Of a stretch of 64,000 nt of DNA, positions 33,164 to 45,811 are shown one piece after another; the first letter of the stretch is position 1, and the number at the start of each line of letters is the position of its first letter. Both the position numbers and the translations under genes were made by a program. The stretch lies in assembly GCA_009733715.1 (NCBI GenBank), contig WMKJ01000020.1, forward strand, positions 1 to 64,000. The letters run 5' to 3'. The notes beneath the pieces were generated by a model. It saw only the letters and a program-made list of their open reading frames with translations, ran no database searches and had not been told where the DNA came from. Source of the DNA: Herpomyces periplanetae. Taxonomy: Eukaryota > Ascomycota > Laboulbeniomycetes > Herpomycetales > Herpomycetaceae.

Positions 33164-36100
33164 TCGCCGTGCGGGAAAAATTAATCTGCAGGCCGCTAAT
33201 GGTTGCTCGGTGAGCAGTAAGAGTGTTTTGAAAATTTGTATAGTTAGAACTGTTTACAATAATGACGTCAGAGTACAAGTTGACGGATAAAGTTCTATTT
33301 TTCGTATTTCCTGAACGTAGTTATGTTCATATCGGGCTTTTGATTTGCTTTTTTCCTTTCGATTAAACTTATCCGGCTTCCTACGCTTTTAGCTTGACAT
33401 TTTCTTCCTTGATTATTCCCGCTTTACTACCTTTCTCGGGCTTTCTCCGTCACTTCCGGACTACTTACCTATCCCACTAATAACCCCGTTCTCTTGTCCC
33501 GATTCACATGTCCGTCCCGTAATTAACAAACCTCACCCTTCGCCCTCAGCTGTGCTCCTGCTATATTGCTTAATTTAATCCTATTCCCGTTTTATCCGTT
33601 CCCCGCAGAACTTTAAATTTTTCTTTCCCTACTGGTAATTTACTTACATGCCGTGCCTTACGTCACTATACAGTTCTTTGCTGAATCTTCTTTTCCATCT
33701 TCATAATCTTATCATCCATTCCCTTCCTATGCATACTTTGGTCCAATCTTGTCATTAATTTCACTTCTTACTCAACTTGGTTCATTCCTCCACATCCATA
33801 TTCCATCTACTCTGTTAACGTATCTCTATCACTGATTTTCACGCTAAGTTTATACCAAAAGTAACTTAACTTAACCACTTTCAATTCCGTTTTTACTTCA
33901 ACTCATCTTAATCACATGTTATGTATGTATCTAAGCACTCATATGCATTAATAATATTATTTATCGTGGTTTCATCACAACACCTGCTCATTTTCTCTAT
34001 ATACTTTCAATTTACCCACTATGGATTTCTCACAACCATATACATCTTAAGAATTAACTACCCAAATTTCCAGGATGCTTCCTTCAACCCTTGAGTAAAT
34101 CGAATCATTCCAAAAAGAGCCTTTTTCCTTACGATCACTGTATTCTTACCCATTCCAACCCTCCTATCTGACTCTAAAGGATTTTCAAGCGTAAAAAGTA
34201 ACAAATCCATAAATTTATATTATCTTAATCATAACTTCTCGCCCAAATTTCACCCATGTTTCTCCCACTTAATATTCCACTTCTAAAACTATTCCATATT
34301 TAATTTACCCGCAGGCACTCAGGATATATCAGTCATAATACATATTTGTAACATAAAAAGTGTAACGACCCGTTTATTCGTTTTTGCTATAAGCTATTAC
34401 GCAAGAGTAATAGCTACACAATACTAAAACTTTGTACAACAAAGTTTAATCACACAGGAAAGTGGGAAAAACTACTAATCCACGACAACTTCATGTGGTG
34501 TGTATGCATCGTACTGTAAGTGCGTAACTCAATAAACCATTCATGAAAGACTTTAAATTTCAGTAATCACTCATGCAACCTTAAAAACAGCATTCAAATG
34601 ATATTGAAATAACCTAAGCGCATCTGTGCATATGTGAGATAAACCCAGATTCCACGTTCAGGTTACACGATCGCTCAGATATCTGAGATCAAACAACAGT
34701 TCAGAGAGGGGGATTTGCAAAGGAAGTACAAGTTTCATCGACTCTTGAAAAACGGCTAGGCAGGCTAATGATATTTGAATGATTCTACATGGGTTTTTTT
34801 AGCTTCTTTTACCTAATCAATTATACAAGGTAAGGCTAAACACTGCTGAAATGAATACGAATCCGTTACAAACTTGATTATAACCATAACTAGTAATCTA
34901 CCCATAAGTATCTAGCCAGGCAAGGTCTAAATTTAGAATGCATCGTATTCCTATTTTGTTGTACGAAACAACATAAAACGTACACGAACATACAATCAAG
35001 TGTGTAAAGTGGATAAACTCGTTAACCATTTAAAAACCTCGTGCATTGCGGGTAGCATGCTGAACCGGAATGGTCAGGTGAATGAGTACATGAAACATAT
35101 TTCTACCATTTAGTGTAGCTTTTACTGACCCTTGATTAATGAATCTGCTGTGTTTTCATATTAAATTAATAAATTCTTTTGCTTCATATCTCGGGAAAAA
35201 TTAATTATTTCAATAATTATGAAAAACTATCCGGGTTATACTAAAATATCTATCCTTTTCGAATCATGTTATGTTTTTTTCCGTCTATCATTACCTATTT
35301 AATTGTAACCTTTTTAATCATGATATATAAATTTTCCTTAATAATTCTTAATTAACTTAGATCTTGTTCATTATTTATCCAAAAAGTTGGTAAAATCTTC
35401 CCATCTATTAGCCCTGCCTTAACGGAATCTCTATTGTATGTTCAACTCAAAGAAGTTCAACCTACTCTTTTAATGGGGCAGATTGAAGCATTGCCAAAAC
35501 TTTCCTTCATAACATCCCATTAACATACCTTTCAGTCAATCTCTTTCATCATAAGCATAAGCGTGAGCATGACCGTAAGAATTACAGTAAACACAGCACT
35601 CTACTTCAACATGTGATATTCGGCACTGATATGACCCCACCACTCATTCGTTAAAATATTACCATAATCTACTTTCAGAGTATAGCTAATCCCATCAAAA
35701 ATATATTATTATAATATCCTTAATCGAATTACCCTAAACATGTCAATCTTTCTCCAACTATTTCCTATTCCGGTAACAAAGCTATACACCTTTTGATTAC
35801 GCCCATTCCCTCATTCACACTCCCGCACCCACAGATTTGATATCCATGACGTCACACCGGACAAAAATCGGACCGAACAAAATTGTACGACACTTAACCA
35901 GGCTCTGCCCATCTATCACATGACTTAGGCGAAACACAATTACTAATCGGATTACCCGTACTGATCAACGCACAAAGCTTGTTTAAATTCGCGTACTTGG
36001 GAAAGCAGATTAGCCGTTTTGTGCCTTTATATACTTGCTCTCTCCCGTCTTTTCCCTACATTTCTCTTTACTTTCCTTGCACATTTCTCCCGTCAAGCAT

Positions 36101-36532
36101 TCCCTACAACTTTTTCTTTGTCTACTCTTTATCGCGTTTTTACCACGTATAATCCCGGGATGCCCCGGCTTTTTCCTTTGTTTTTACACTTCACATACGT
36201 TTTGAACCTTTGAACGCTTTGCCTCCTTACCGTTCTCTCACCATTTAACTCGTTTTTATCTAAACCACCCGTTTTCCCTTTCCGACTTGTCATAGTGTAA
36301 AACCATTCTTCTCCCAACACTTTTTCCTCCCACCCTCCTCTTCCCCCATTGGTTGGTTTACCGGTGTCTGGCACATTTATATTCAGTCCATGGAATCCCT
36401 TTATGCTCGTCATCTGTTGCCTTTAACAAATTTTCCTCAATTTATTTCGCTTATGCTACCTTTTTCATTTTACAACTCGTTAAAAATGCTTTCCATTTCA
36501 TCAAATTCCCTAATCATATTTCTTTTCACGAT

Positions 36533-39500
36533 ATGAATAATGCTACCTCCAACTTCTCAGCGGTCACTGTTTCCTCTTCATCGGCCGCTTCTCATATCCT
36601 CCCTTCCTGCTCTTCATCTCATCAAGATGCTTTAATTAACACTTCTCCTACAAGTTCACTCTACTCCCCCGCTTCCGTCGGCCTGAATTACTCTTCTGTT
36701 ACCTCTTCCACAGCCCCACTCAAACTTTCTACCAATCAAACTCCTCGTGCCACTTCCGCCACGCTTAAACAAAAATTACCCGACTATAATACCTCCTTTA
36801 CTTCCTCTCTTCTCGAATTGAAAACTGTTAACGATTACGCCTTACATCATTTATTCAATTTGGTACGAATTTACTCCCCCCACTCCCCTCCCACTATCCG
36901 TTTCACATGTCAATGCTTTTCTCGTTCCATACCTAATTCTTTTACTAATATTGCCTTACTTAGTTCCTTACCCAGGCTGATCAAAAGTTAAATCAATGTG
37001 TCAATGAACCTACGGATCCTGAACCTCGCGTGGAGTTAATTTGCGGTCCTCGCGCAGATCCAAAATTCGATAAACTTTTATCCTCCTTAGGACGTATCGC
37101 TTCATCAAAGCCTAAGCCTCTCATCGATTCCTTCTTCTTCTGGCGCAAAAATAAAAGCCTTGCCGCGTGCAAGGTTTGTAATCAGCTTAACAATCTTCGT
37201 TCCGGTCTTCCTGTAAACGGTACTTCATATCATCGAAATGCGGATCCGAATCGTCTTGGTGATACCCCTCCACCAACCCCTTCACCTCAAAGTCATATCC
37301 AAATTACCGAGCTACATCGCAAAGCCTTCATTACTGAGAGACATTCAATAGTATCAATATATATTCTATGCCGGGTATTAATGGAAATTTTCGGTCAGAC
37401 CAACGTGGAAAATCTATCAACAGAGACCCTAGATCGTGTAGAGGACGTCATCTACGTTCAACTTAAGCAAACTGATCCTGAAGTACTCGAACAATCCCAT
37501 TTACGCCTCGCCAATTGGGATGCTTTTGGTCAAGTTCTCGGTGTAATCAGTGAGCTTCGCTTTTCGCATATCGCACTACGCTTCTTAACTGATCTTCAAT
37601 CATTGCACCCCGTTCTCAGCGTCAAGGGTATGGCCGGTCGTTACACTGAAGCACGTGCCCTTTTAATCATTCGTGGCTTACGCTACATTCGTATTAACGT
37701 CTCCGAAGAGGTTGAATGGAAACTAGCCTGTGATATATTAGCTCAGTTATCTAAACTGGCTGTTGAAGCCCATGGTCGAATTATAAAGTATGCCTATTGT
37801 CATTTGTTCAAGGACATTCTTTTGCCAATCGTATCTTCTGTCCAGCAAGTGCAACTCGGAACAAATCAATTAGGTTCTGTATTCGAAATCCTTCGACCAT
37901 GGGTATCAAATATGCTGACCAAACCAAAGCACTGGCAAGTTTGCTTTCCCTTGCTAGCAACCTTGCTTTGTGTAGCTCCCCGTGATTATTTTGTAGGACA
38001 TTGGTTTCAATTTGTTATGTCTCTTCAATCTCGGTTGCGGGAGAGAAGTACGCGGGCAACTGCATTACGAGGTGTTTGCCGAATTTTGTGGGTTTATGTG
38101 TTTAGGATTGAAGACAAGGATTCAGATTCTAAGGTATCGGAAGTCCTACGCTTACTTTGTCAGCCTGGAAAAAAGGCTTTATTTTCGGGTGACCCCTGTG
38201 TTGCGGAGCCGTTAGTTCAGATTATTCGTATTATCGGCTTCAAGTATCCGGACATCTGTTTCCGCAAGGTAATATATCATTTGATGGGCTACGAGCTGTT
38301 TACCGGAACCACCCCACCATCTAGAGCGGAACATTTGGAATCTGAGCGATTGACTATTGGCATTCGCTCGTTTCTAGCCATAATGAAGGATTTCGAAGAC
38401 GGGAAATGGAAGCCTTGTCAGTTTCCCGTTACCTTTGAAGGTAACTATACGAACTTAGAAGTATTTAGTTTATCGCTAGCCCCAAACTCCTCTAGTCCAA
38501 GGCAAACGGCCCTTCCTGGCTTTAAATGTCCCCATATTGCGGAAAATTTAATGCCACGATCTGTTAACGTCGAAGGCTTTTCTGAGAGCAGTAAAGAGAG
38601 TCATGAACAATTTTGTAAAATTTTGAATCAGATAACAATCATATGTGATAACGAGCTAGTGAATCAGAGTGGATCACATGAAAAGTTCGCTGGCGGAATT
38701 GGCTCAGTGAAGACTCCCATGTCTGATACATTTGGATTTTCAAGACGAGAAGAAACTATTGGCGATCTTAAGAGAAGTTTCTTCGACCTAGTCAGTGTTG
38801 TGATTCAGGCATTGCCACGATGTTTATCCCCCCAACTAGGACTGAGGCCTTTTATTAATTTATTGTGTTCCTGTCTAACATACGTGCATTACGGGCTATC
38901 AGGAATTGCGGTCAATTCCATGAAGTACATAGCACAGCAAAACCGTGGTGAGGAGGTCGTAATGGGACTTGCTCAGTATATATTCGCGTTTGACGAACGT
39001 AATCTCAACGTTACGGACGGCGGACTTCTTGCGCTTGAGCATATTGAAAACACTGCTCGATTATACGTCGAATTATTGGATATTTGGATGAAAGAAGTTT
39101 ATCACCGGCTGGAGAAATCGAATGATTATTCTATAGCTGAGTTGAATAAGGGAATAGGATACATTGATTCTCCAGCTGATTGGGCTAAAATCGACGAAAT
39201 TGAATCACACGCTGTATTCTTTTTATGCTCCCCTTCACATCGGGTGCGCGAACTAGCAGTAAAGATGTTACGTATGATCCCCAAACTCGATCGGGTATTT
39301 AGTAACAAGACTATCGAAAAACGAGTCATACAGCTGCTAGACTGCGACATTCAATACGTGTTCGATGCTAATGAGGGAAATTTGTCCACTGGTGAGCGTA
39401 TGCGATTAGAGCGTGGAATTCGTTACAACGGGACACCTGGCGCTCTAGTGGATCTGTGTATCAGTAATGTTCCGTTCGAATCTGCCCTATGGTGTAAAGG

Positions 39501-42500
39501 GTTCCCCGGCTTAATTAAGTTGATATGGAAGAATAGTTCATTTGTTGCATCTCAAACTCGGAAATTAGTCTGCAACCGACTCTCCCAAATGCAGTATACT
39601 ATCAAAAATTTATCTGGAACCAGTCGCACCACTACCTCATGGCGGGTTGGTGGTCCAGGTATTATCTCTGGTTCTTGCGAATCTGGTGCGGGAAGCTCGT
39701 CCAATTCCACCGTTAACTTGACCAATTTGGTCAGCGGTAATTCCAGTACTAATATTAACCTTGCGCTTCCGGCAAAACCGCACTTTCAAAAAGCCACAGG
39801 TATAACCGGAGATATGGTTATTGAACAATGGAAAAACTACCTTATATTCGCTTGTATTACCCTTACAAATTACGATACCGTTGCTAGTTTTGAAGGGTGT
39901 GATAGTAGCAGCGGCGGTGTTGGCGCAGGTTGTACAGCAAGTGGGGTGAGTGTTGGATGCACCAGCAGTGGTGGGAATAGTACAACTGGTGTATCTTCGA
40001 ACGGGCATCACTTACGAGGTGAATCAAAATCATCGCAGAGCGGAAGAATTGGGTCTGTGACGGACTTATTTGGTAAAGTCACCCAGCTATTATCCTCACC
40101 AAATCCAGGAGTTCGGGAAGCTGTGGTAACCGGTTTAGGGTCCATTGGTGTTAATTTATATAGAGCATTGCTGGAGTGCTTGAAACCGGCTGTGAAGCTA
40201 TGCCACGAAGATGCCAAAAATCGTGTCGGAGGTTCTTCCACATCGTCAAATTCGCTATCATCTCATCAACGAGTGGTTGGTACAGCCAGCCAGAAGTACC
40301 GGCGAACAGACTTCTTGAGAACGGAGATTACACATATTTATAAGTTGACAAGCCGATTTCTTAGAATTCCAGAAATTAACCGCGATGAATGGATTCTCGA
40401 TAATATCACACACTTTACAAAAAGTTTACTCATTTTTTTGAGTGATTTCGAAGTGCAAACCGAATGGGGATACCAAAAATTAAGGATATTCTACTGCGGT
40501 TTAGTTTGTGAGTTATTCGAAGCATTAAATAGGACGGTCGAACCGATGCGGTATCTACCATTTGAATCCAGAAAAGCAGCTTTTGCGCTAATGGAAGATT
40601 GGTGTGGGTTTTCTCCAAATCAGTATGAAATTGCAACTCGCGAGAGCTCTATGCGACGGGCCATCATGGAACGGGAAGCAATTGATTCAGGAGACGTAGG
40701 TATAATCATGACCAGTATGGATCAAGATAAGCGAAATTTGCAGATGGCAGCCCTTAGCGCTATGGCTTCTCTATGCGCTGGACCGGTAGTCATTGTAACA
40801 AACAGCAAAACAAATCTCAAATTTGACTTTAACCGTATGCTAACATGGATCGATTCTATTTTCGATACAACCGATAATCAAATTATGGCAATTGGCAGAC
40901 GAGCTTTACGGAATTTAATTTTGTATAACCCGCAGCATGAATTCATCATGAGCCGAGCTGTTGGGATGTGCTTTTCGCGAGAAAAGTCAAGTAAAACTTT
41001 ACTGTCATACCTCGAAGTTATTTTTGAAATTCTCGAGAATCGCGAGTCTCTCGGTTTACCGTACTGGAAAATAGTTTGTGCTGCCCTATTCGTCCTAGGC
41101 AATGAGGACGATGAATTGCGCTTTCAGGCATTGAAATTATTACGTCTCGTCGAAACTTTTATGCCCGACAGTTTAACGTTCAAGGATTATGATATTATGG
41201 TTAAGGACAAAAATTCTCGGTATTTTCACAGAGCTCAACGTGAAATCTCGACTTTTCTAGCTCGTTGTAGATCTGAGCACGCCTACCACGTTATATCACA
41301 ACTCACCAAATATTTTAAGGACTCAACAATTGTGGGACAAATGAGCTTGATTGGTTTACTTCTGCCATGGATAAAAGAGATTGAATTGAAGTACGACCGA
41401 TCAAATCCCCCAAACAAGTTATCTAAGCCTTCGTTCATGATCCTATCAAATTTAATGGAGATGATGATTCTTCGAGAGACTTGTCTGTTAAATGAAAAAT
41501 TTGAAGAATTATGGCAGGCCCTGATAAATAGCAACTACGGTTCCCAAAACGGGCAAATTATCATGGATTTTATCGTGAACTTGTGCCTGGAACGTCGGGA
41601 AGAGAGAATATTTATTCAATTATTACAGCAATCCAGACAAATTGTATCATACATCACAAGGTACGAAAGTGATGAAGGCCGCAAAATCGTAGAATTCCTC
41701 CTTCAGAATTTGTCACCCCGCTTTATGACACCGTCAACTGAGATCCATGATTACTCGCGCAGTTATGTCGCAGATGAAACCTCTGTGAATCCAGTTTCCG
41801 ACGAGGACCGCGCATCTGGTACTGGCCCCAATCCTGGCCATTCCCTTCCGTACATTGCAGATATCGATTCATTTCTTCCCAGTGAGCCAACTGGCGGACG
41901 AATGTCGGGAACGTCTGTTGGTCAAATTTGTTTGGTATTATTAGTTGATTTAAGCATGATTTCCGTTCCTCTGACTCGGGAGAACGTTTGCCGCCTTTTA
42001 CAATGTGTACTACTTATCTGGGACCATACGACGTCGGTATTTCGTGATGCTGCTCGTCAGTGCATGGTCAATTTACTTGGTCGTCTCATTATTTCTGATA
42101 CCCTTCCCGATCATTTAGGACGCTCTCCACTTAACGCTGATATCCTTACAATGTTGGATGATTCCACTACTGCATCTATTCAGCAACTGATTCACCAGAT
42201 TCGTACCCGTGACCCTTGTATTCTTTGGACTTACGAAGACTTTAATGGTTACGATGAATTGGTTTCATCATCCTCTCTTCACGTTCCCGCTTCGATTATA
42301 AGACTGGCAACAGAGACTGCAAAAGCTTTCTCGCTCTTCTTACCAAACTTTCCCGAAGAGTGGAGTAAATTTGCCCTTGAATGGGCAACTTCATGCTCTG
42401 TCCGTCATTTGGCGTGTCGATCATTCCAACTATTTCGTACTGTGTTTAATCGTCTGGAGCCGCTTATGCTAGCTGATATCTTGGCTAGGTTGTCTAATAC

Positions 42501-43962
42501 CGTATCTGATGAAGATGTTCTTGTTTTTTCAACGGAAATTTTACTCACTGTCAAGTGCATCGTAGAGTCTCTCCAACCGGATCAATTACTTCTACATCCG
42601 CAATTGTTTTGGGCAGTGTCAGCTTGTATGACTACGGTTCATGAATCTGAATATATTTTGTGCCTAGATATCATGGAATGCTTGATTCTCAAGTTAAACT
42701 TTTCACAGTCCGCCACTCTTACACTTCTATCGGATTACTTTCCCGCTAAATGGGACGGTTTATTTCAGGGTCTACAGAGTTTGATTTACCTTGGTCTGAC
42801 ATCTAGACGAACCTACAATAAAACTATGTCCATCTTGGGTCAACTTATCTCTTTACCTTTTCACAGTGTTCTTGGTGACGATACAAGGTATTTACCAGCA
42901 CTTCTTTCATTCATTCCTACTCTCCTTCAAACGTTCACAACTCATTGTCAAACTACATCTGTGTCGTGTTCATCACTTCCCCCATCATCACCACAACTTA
43001 CACCTACACTTGAGCCTCCCCAAAATATCGATTCAATTAAGAAAACCGTTCATCGACTGCGTAATGTGGCCAATACACAAAATTTATCCGAAATATCTCA
43101 TGTTCTCGCTTCATATGCAAAGTTCAAGTACCGGAAATCAAGTGATTTCGCCAAAGCAATTTATGCTGCCATAAAAAATGTTTACTTTCCATCTCGCGCT
43201 TCGGAATGCTTTCTTTTTTACATTTCAATGCTTTCAAACACCATAACGTGGCTACGATACCGAGTCCTTGAGATGCTTAACCTCTTCATCTCTGAGCCGC
43301 TTATAACCGATTCTTCATCCCATTCTTGCCATAACCACTTTTTGAATCCTTCATCTTCAATATTTCTCGACAATGTTACATCTCTAGATTCTATGAAACC
43401 ACTTATTCAACTCTTGGATACCCAATTTTGCTCCCAAGCGGTATCCATCTTGGAACATCTAATGAGCCCTCCCGCAGAACCTACATCTACATCTACAACT
43501 ACGACTTCCCTCGATAAGGTATCCAGTAGCGCTAAAAGGGCAAACTTTTCTCGCTACTCTCCTCAAGATTTTTCGTCACCCGACCCCAAAGAGTCAGGTT
43601 GGCAAGTTGATTTTCCACACCTTAGACGTATCAGGACCCAAAAAAATGTTCACGCAGTCTTTTACACCTGCTTACCCTCTGATAAAATTACCCGTCAACC
43701 ATGTATTAACCAACTCCATGATGCTTCAATACCTCCACCACATGTTACGGACTCATCACCTCCTACTGCATTAATTCACTCGAGTCGGTCTACTTTAGAT
43801 GATTGTGCATATGAAAAAGTTGACGTTGCCGATTTAGTGGTCAAACTACAAAGTTTAGACTCGTTTTTCGATGATCAACAAATTGTCCGGGCAGCTTTTA
43901 CATCTCAGTTTTCAGCATCACCCTCTTTATCTTGCGACAATAGTGCCACAATGCCACCATAG
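36533..43962 (+). CDS. mor2: cell morphogenesis protein Mor2/PAG1/Tao3 (Furry homologue)
   Basis: Two exons, join(36533..36862, 36976..43962), 2438 aa, the usual size for fungal Furry proteins. The ATG at 36533 is the only one in the open leader frame. After a Ser/Thr-rich start, the conserved block KTVNDYALHHLFN is split by a 113-nt intron (GTACGA...CCCAG, phase 0) and continues as ADQKLNQCVN, then ELICGPRADPKFDKLLSSLG and PLIDSFFFWR. The rest is a giant HEAT-like helical protein, with a Gly/Ser/Cys-rich insert near 39640-40010 and Ser/Thr/Pro-rich segments near the C-terminus. Mor2/Tao3 is the scaffold of the NDR-kinase (RAM/MOR) pathway that sets cell polarity and couples septation to growth. 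The leader is long and CT-rich. The gene is convergent with biotin synthase across 98 bp. Confidence 0.95.
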
Positions 43963-44060
43963 TTTCAAATACTTTTAACAACGTAATACTAACAATAACC
44001 ATTTTAATTTACTACTGCTGCTTACTCGCACGTATCATATTGAGCACTAGCAAGCAACAT

Positions 44061-45398
44061 TTACTGCCTTGCATCCTCGACCTTCTGAGTCGTCTTGTTT
44101 ACCGGCTCCATTTCCACCTGAACTTTGACTTCAGTTTCCCTTTGTGAGCTTGTCCTCGATGCTCGAAGATTTTCCAGTTCATCTGGAAGCATTGCCCGAA
44201 GTCCCCATCGGCTCATCATGGCTTTATCTTCGTCCCAACTTGAACACGGCGTGGTAAGCATCTTTTCACCAGTGAAAATTGCATTGGCTCCGGCAATGAA
44301 ACATAACATCTGTTCTGCTTCTGTAAAACTGATACGTCCTGCCGCAAGTCGTATTATTGTGCATGGTAATACTAGGCGTGATGTTGCTATCATGCGAACA
44401 GTCGTATCGATCCCTGGTCGCTCTGGCAGAGAATCACCTAAAGGGGTTCCCGCGACTGGTACGAGAATATTAATTGGAAAACTTTCTGGGTGTTCATGCA
44501 TCGTTGCTAATGTATGTAACATTCCAATGTGATCATTTCTTTCTTCTCCCATACCTAATATGCCACCTGAGCAAACATTAAGTCCCGCACCGCGAACGTT
44601 TTCCAATGTTTTCAGTCTCTCATCGTACGTTCGAGATGTGATGACTTTAGGATAAAACTCACGACTCGTATCTACGTTATGATTGTATGCGGTAAGTCCA
44701 GCTTCTTTTAACTCGCGGGCTTGTTCGTCGTCTATCATGCCTAGCGTTACGCATGTTTCCAAACCGATTTCTCGTACACCGCGGACCATTTCCTTAATAT
44801 TCCTCAAATTAGTTTTTCGTCCTCGCATATCTCTCCAAGCGGCGCCCATGCAGAAGCGTGTTGAACCGTTTTCTTTTGCTATGCGGGCTGCTTTTAAAAC
44901 TTCTTCTACCGATGATATTTTTTTCGATTTAACACCTGTTGTGTATCGAGAAGATTGTGCACAGTATGCGCAGTCTTCGGAACATCCTCCCGTTTTAATG
45001 TTCATTAAAGTGCATAGTTGAATGCTAGACGGGTTGTGGAATCTTCGGTGTAAAGAAGCCTACACTTATGCCGACCCTCGTTAGTTAAACCAAGCTTTTT
45101 CATTCTTACGGGTAGCTTATTAGCTTACCGCAGCAAATACTAGTTCCATTAACGGCTGTGCGTAAATTTGTGCGATATCATCGTGTGTCCAGTCTGTGTA
45201 TGGAGCACAGGCTGTAGTAGCGCGGTGTAAAGCCGTAATGGGTGGGCGGATGGGAGCAACGCTTGCACGAGCGCTGATCCATCTCATAGTGCAGCGTATG
45301 TTGGGTAATGCACGATATTTTAATGCAGCTGTACGCATAACTTGTTTAAAAGATAAAGTCCATGTTAGCCGTGTGAGCTCTTTCGGGGATCCCGTCAT
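44061..45398 (-). CDS. BIO2: biotin synthase (radical SAM)
   Basis: Two exons: complement(join(44061..45059, 45129..45398)), 422 aa. The radical-SAM cysteines are in GGCSEDCAYCAQ (C116, C120, C123), and the RLAAGR block carries the arginine that binds the 2Fe-2S cluster in bacterial BioB. The intron (69 nt, GTAAGC...TGTAG, phase 0) joins LMELVFAA to ASLHRRFHNPSSIQLCTL. The enzyme inserts sulfur into dethiobiotin. A second ATG 20 codons in (45338) begins a basic, acid-free stretch (MRTAALKYRALPNIR) that looks more like a mitochondrial presequence, so translation may start there. It is divergent from gua1 with a 413-bp shared promoter. The BioD/BioA fusion in this window supplies its substrate. 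Confidence 0.96.
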
Positions 45399-45811
45399 AA
45401 TATTTTTTAAAATATGCCTTGAGAAGTATAACACCAGGGACAAAATTATTTGCTTGGTTTATGAGTATGTCAATTTACTCTTGCGCATGAAATGGGAATG
45501 TTAGTTTACCTTTTTACCAACGTGACGGAAGGGATGAGTATAACAATACTGATATTAACAGGCACTGTTTGTCCCGCACACTTGCACTTTAACTTAAACA
45601 TACGCACGCATGCATATACTTGCACTTATACAACATTAGAGGCCTTTCAGACGATGCAGCGTTTGTTAGATGTATCGTTCTGTCCCTTCAAAATCATCAA
45701 AGCTTAATAAGGCAGTATTCCCGGGAGCCAGTTAGCAGGCTCGGTTCAGGCGGCTCATCCATTTGCACTCTCTTCGCAGTTTGTATACTCTCAGCATACA
45801 CATAACGGAAA
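45399..45811. promoter_or_regulatory. shared promoter of BIO2 and gua1
   Basis: This 413-bp divergent region has no frame of interest. It contains AC/GC-rich simple sequence (ACGCACGCATGC near 45603-45614). No clear TATA box could be assigned to either gene. Confidence 0.5.

Larger units (their letters stand above)
31919..36532. promoter_or_regulatory. 4.6-kb divergent region between the P450 reductase gene and mor2
   Basis: No supported gene lies here. From about 33300 to 34300 and again at 36000-36530 the plus strand is pyrimidine-rich (78% in 36061-36120), consistent with a long CT-rich leader for mor2. The middle part, about 34300-36000, is AT-rich and featureless. A GC-rich patch at about 32990-33180 is described separately. 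Confidence 0.55.
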
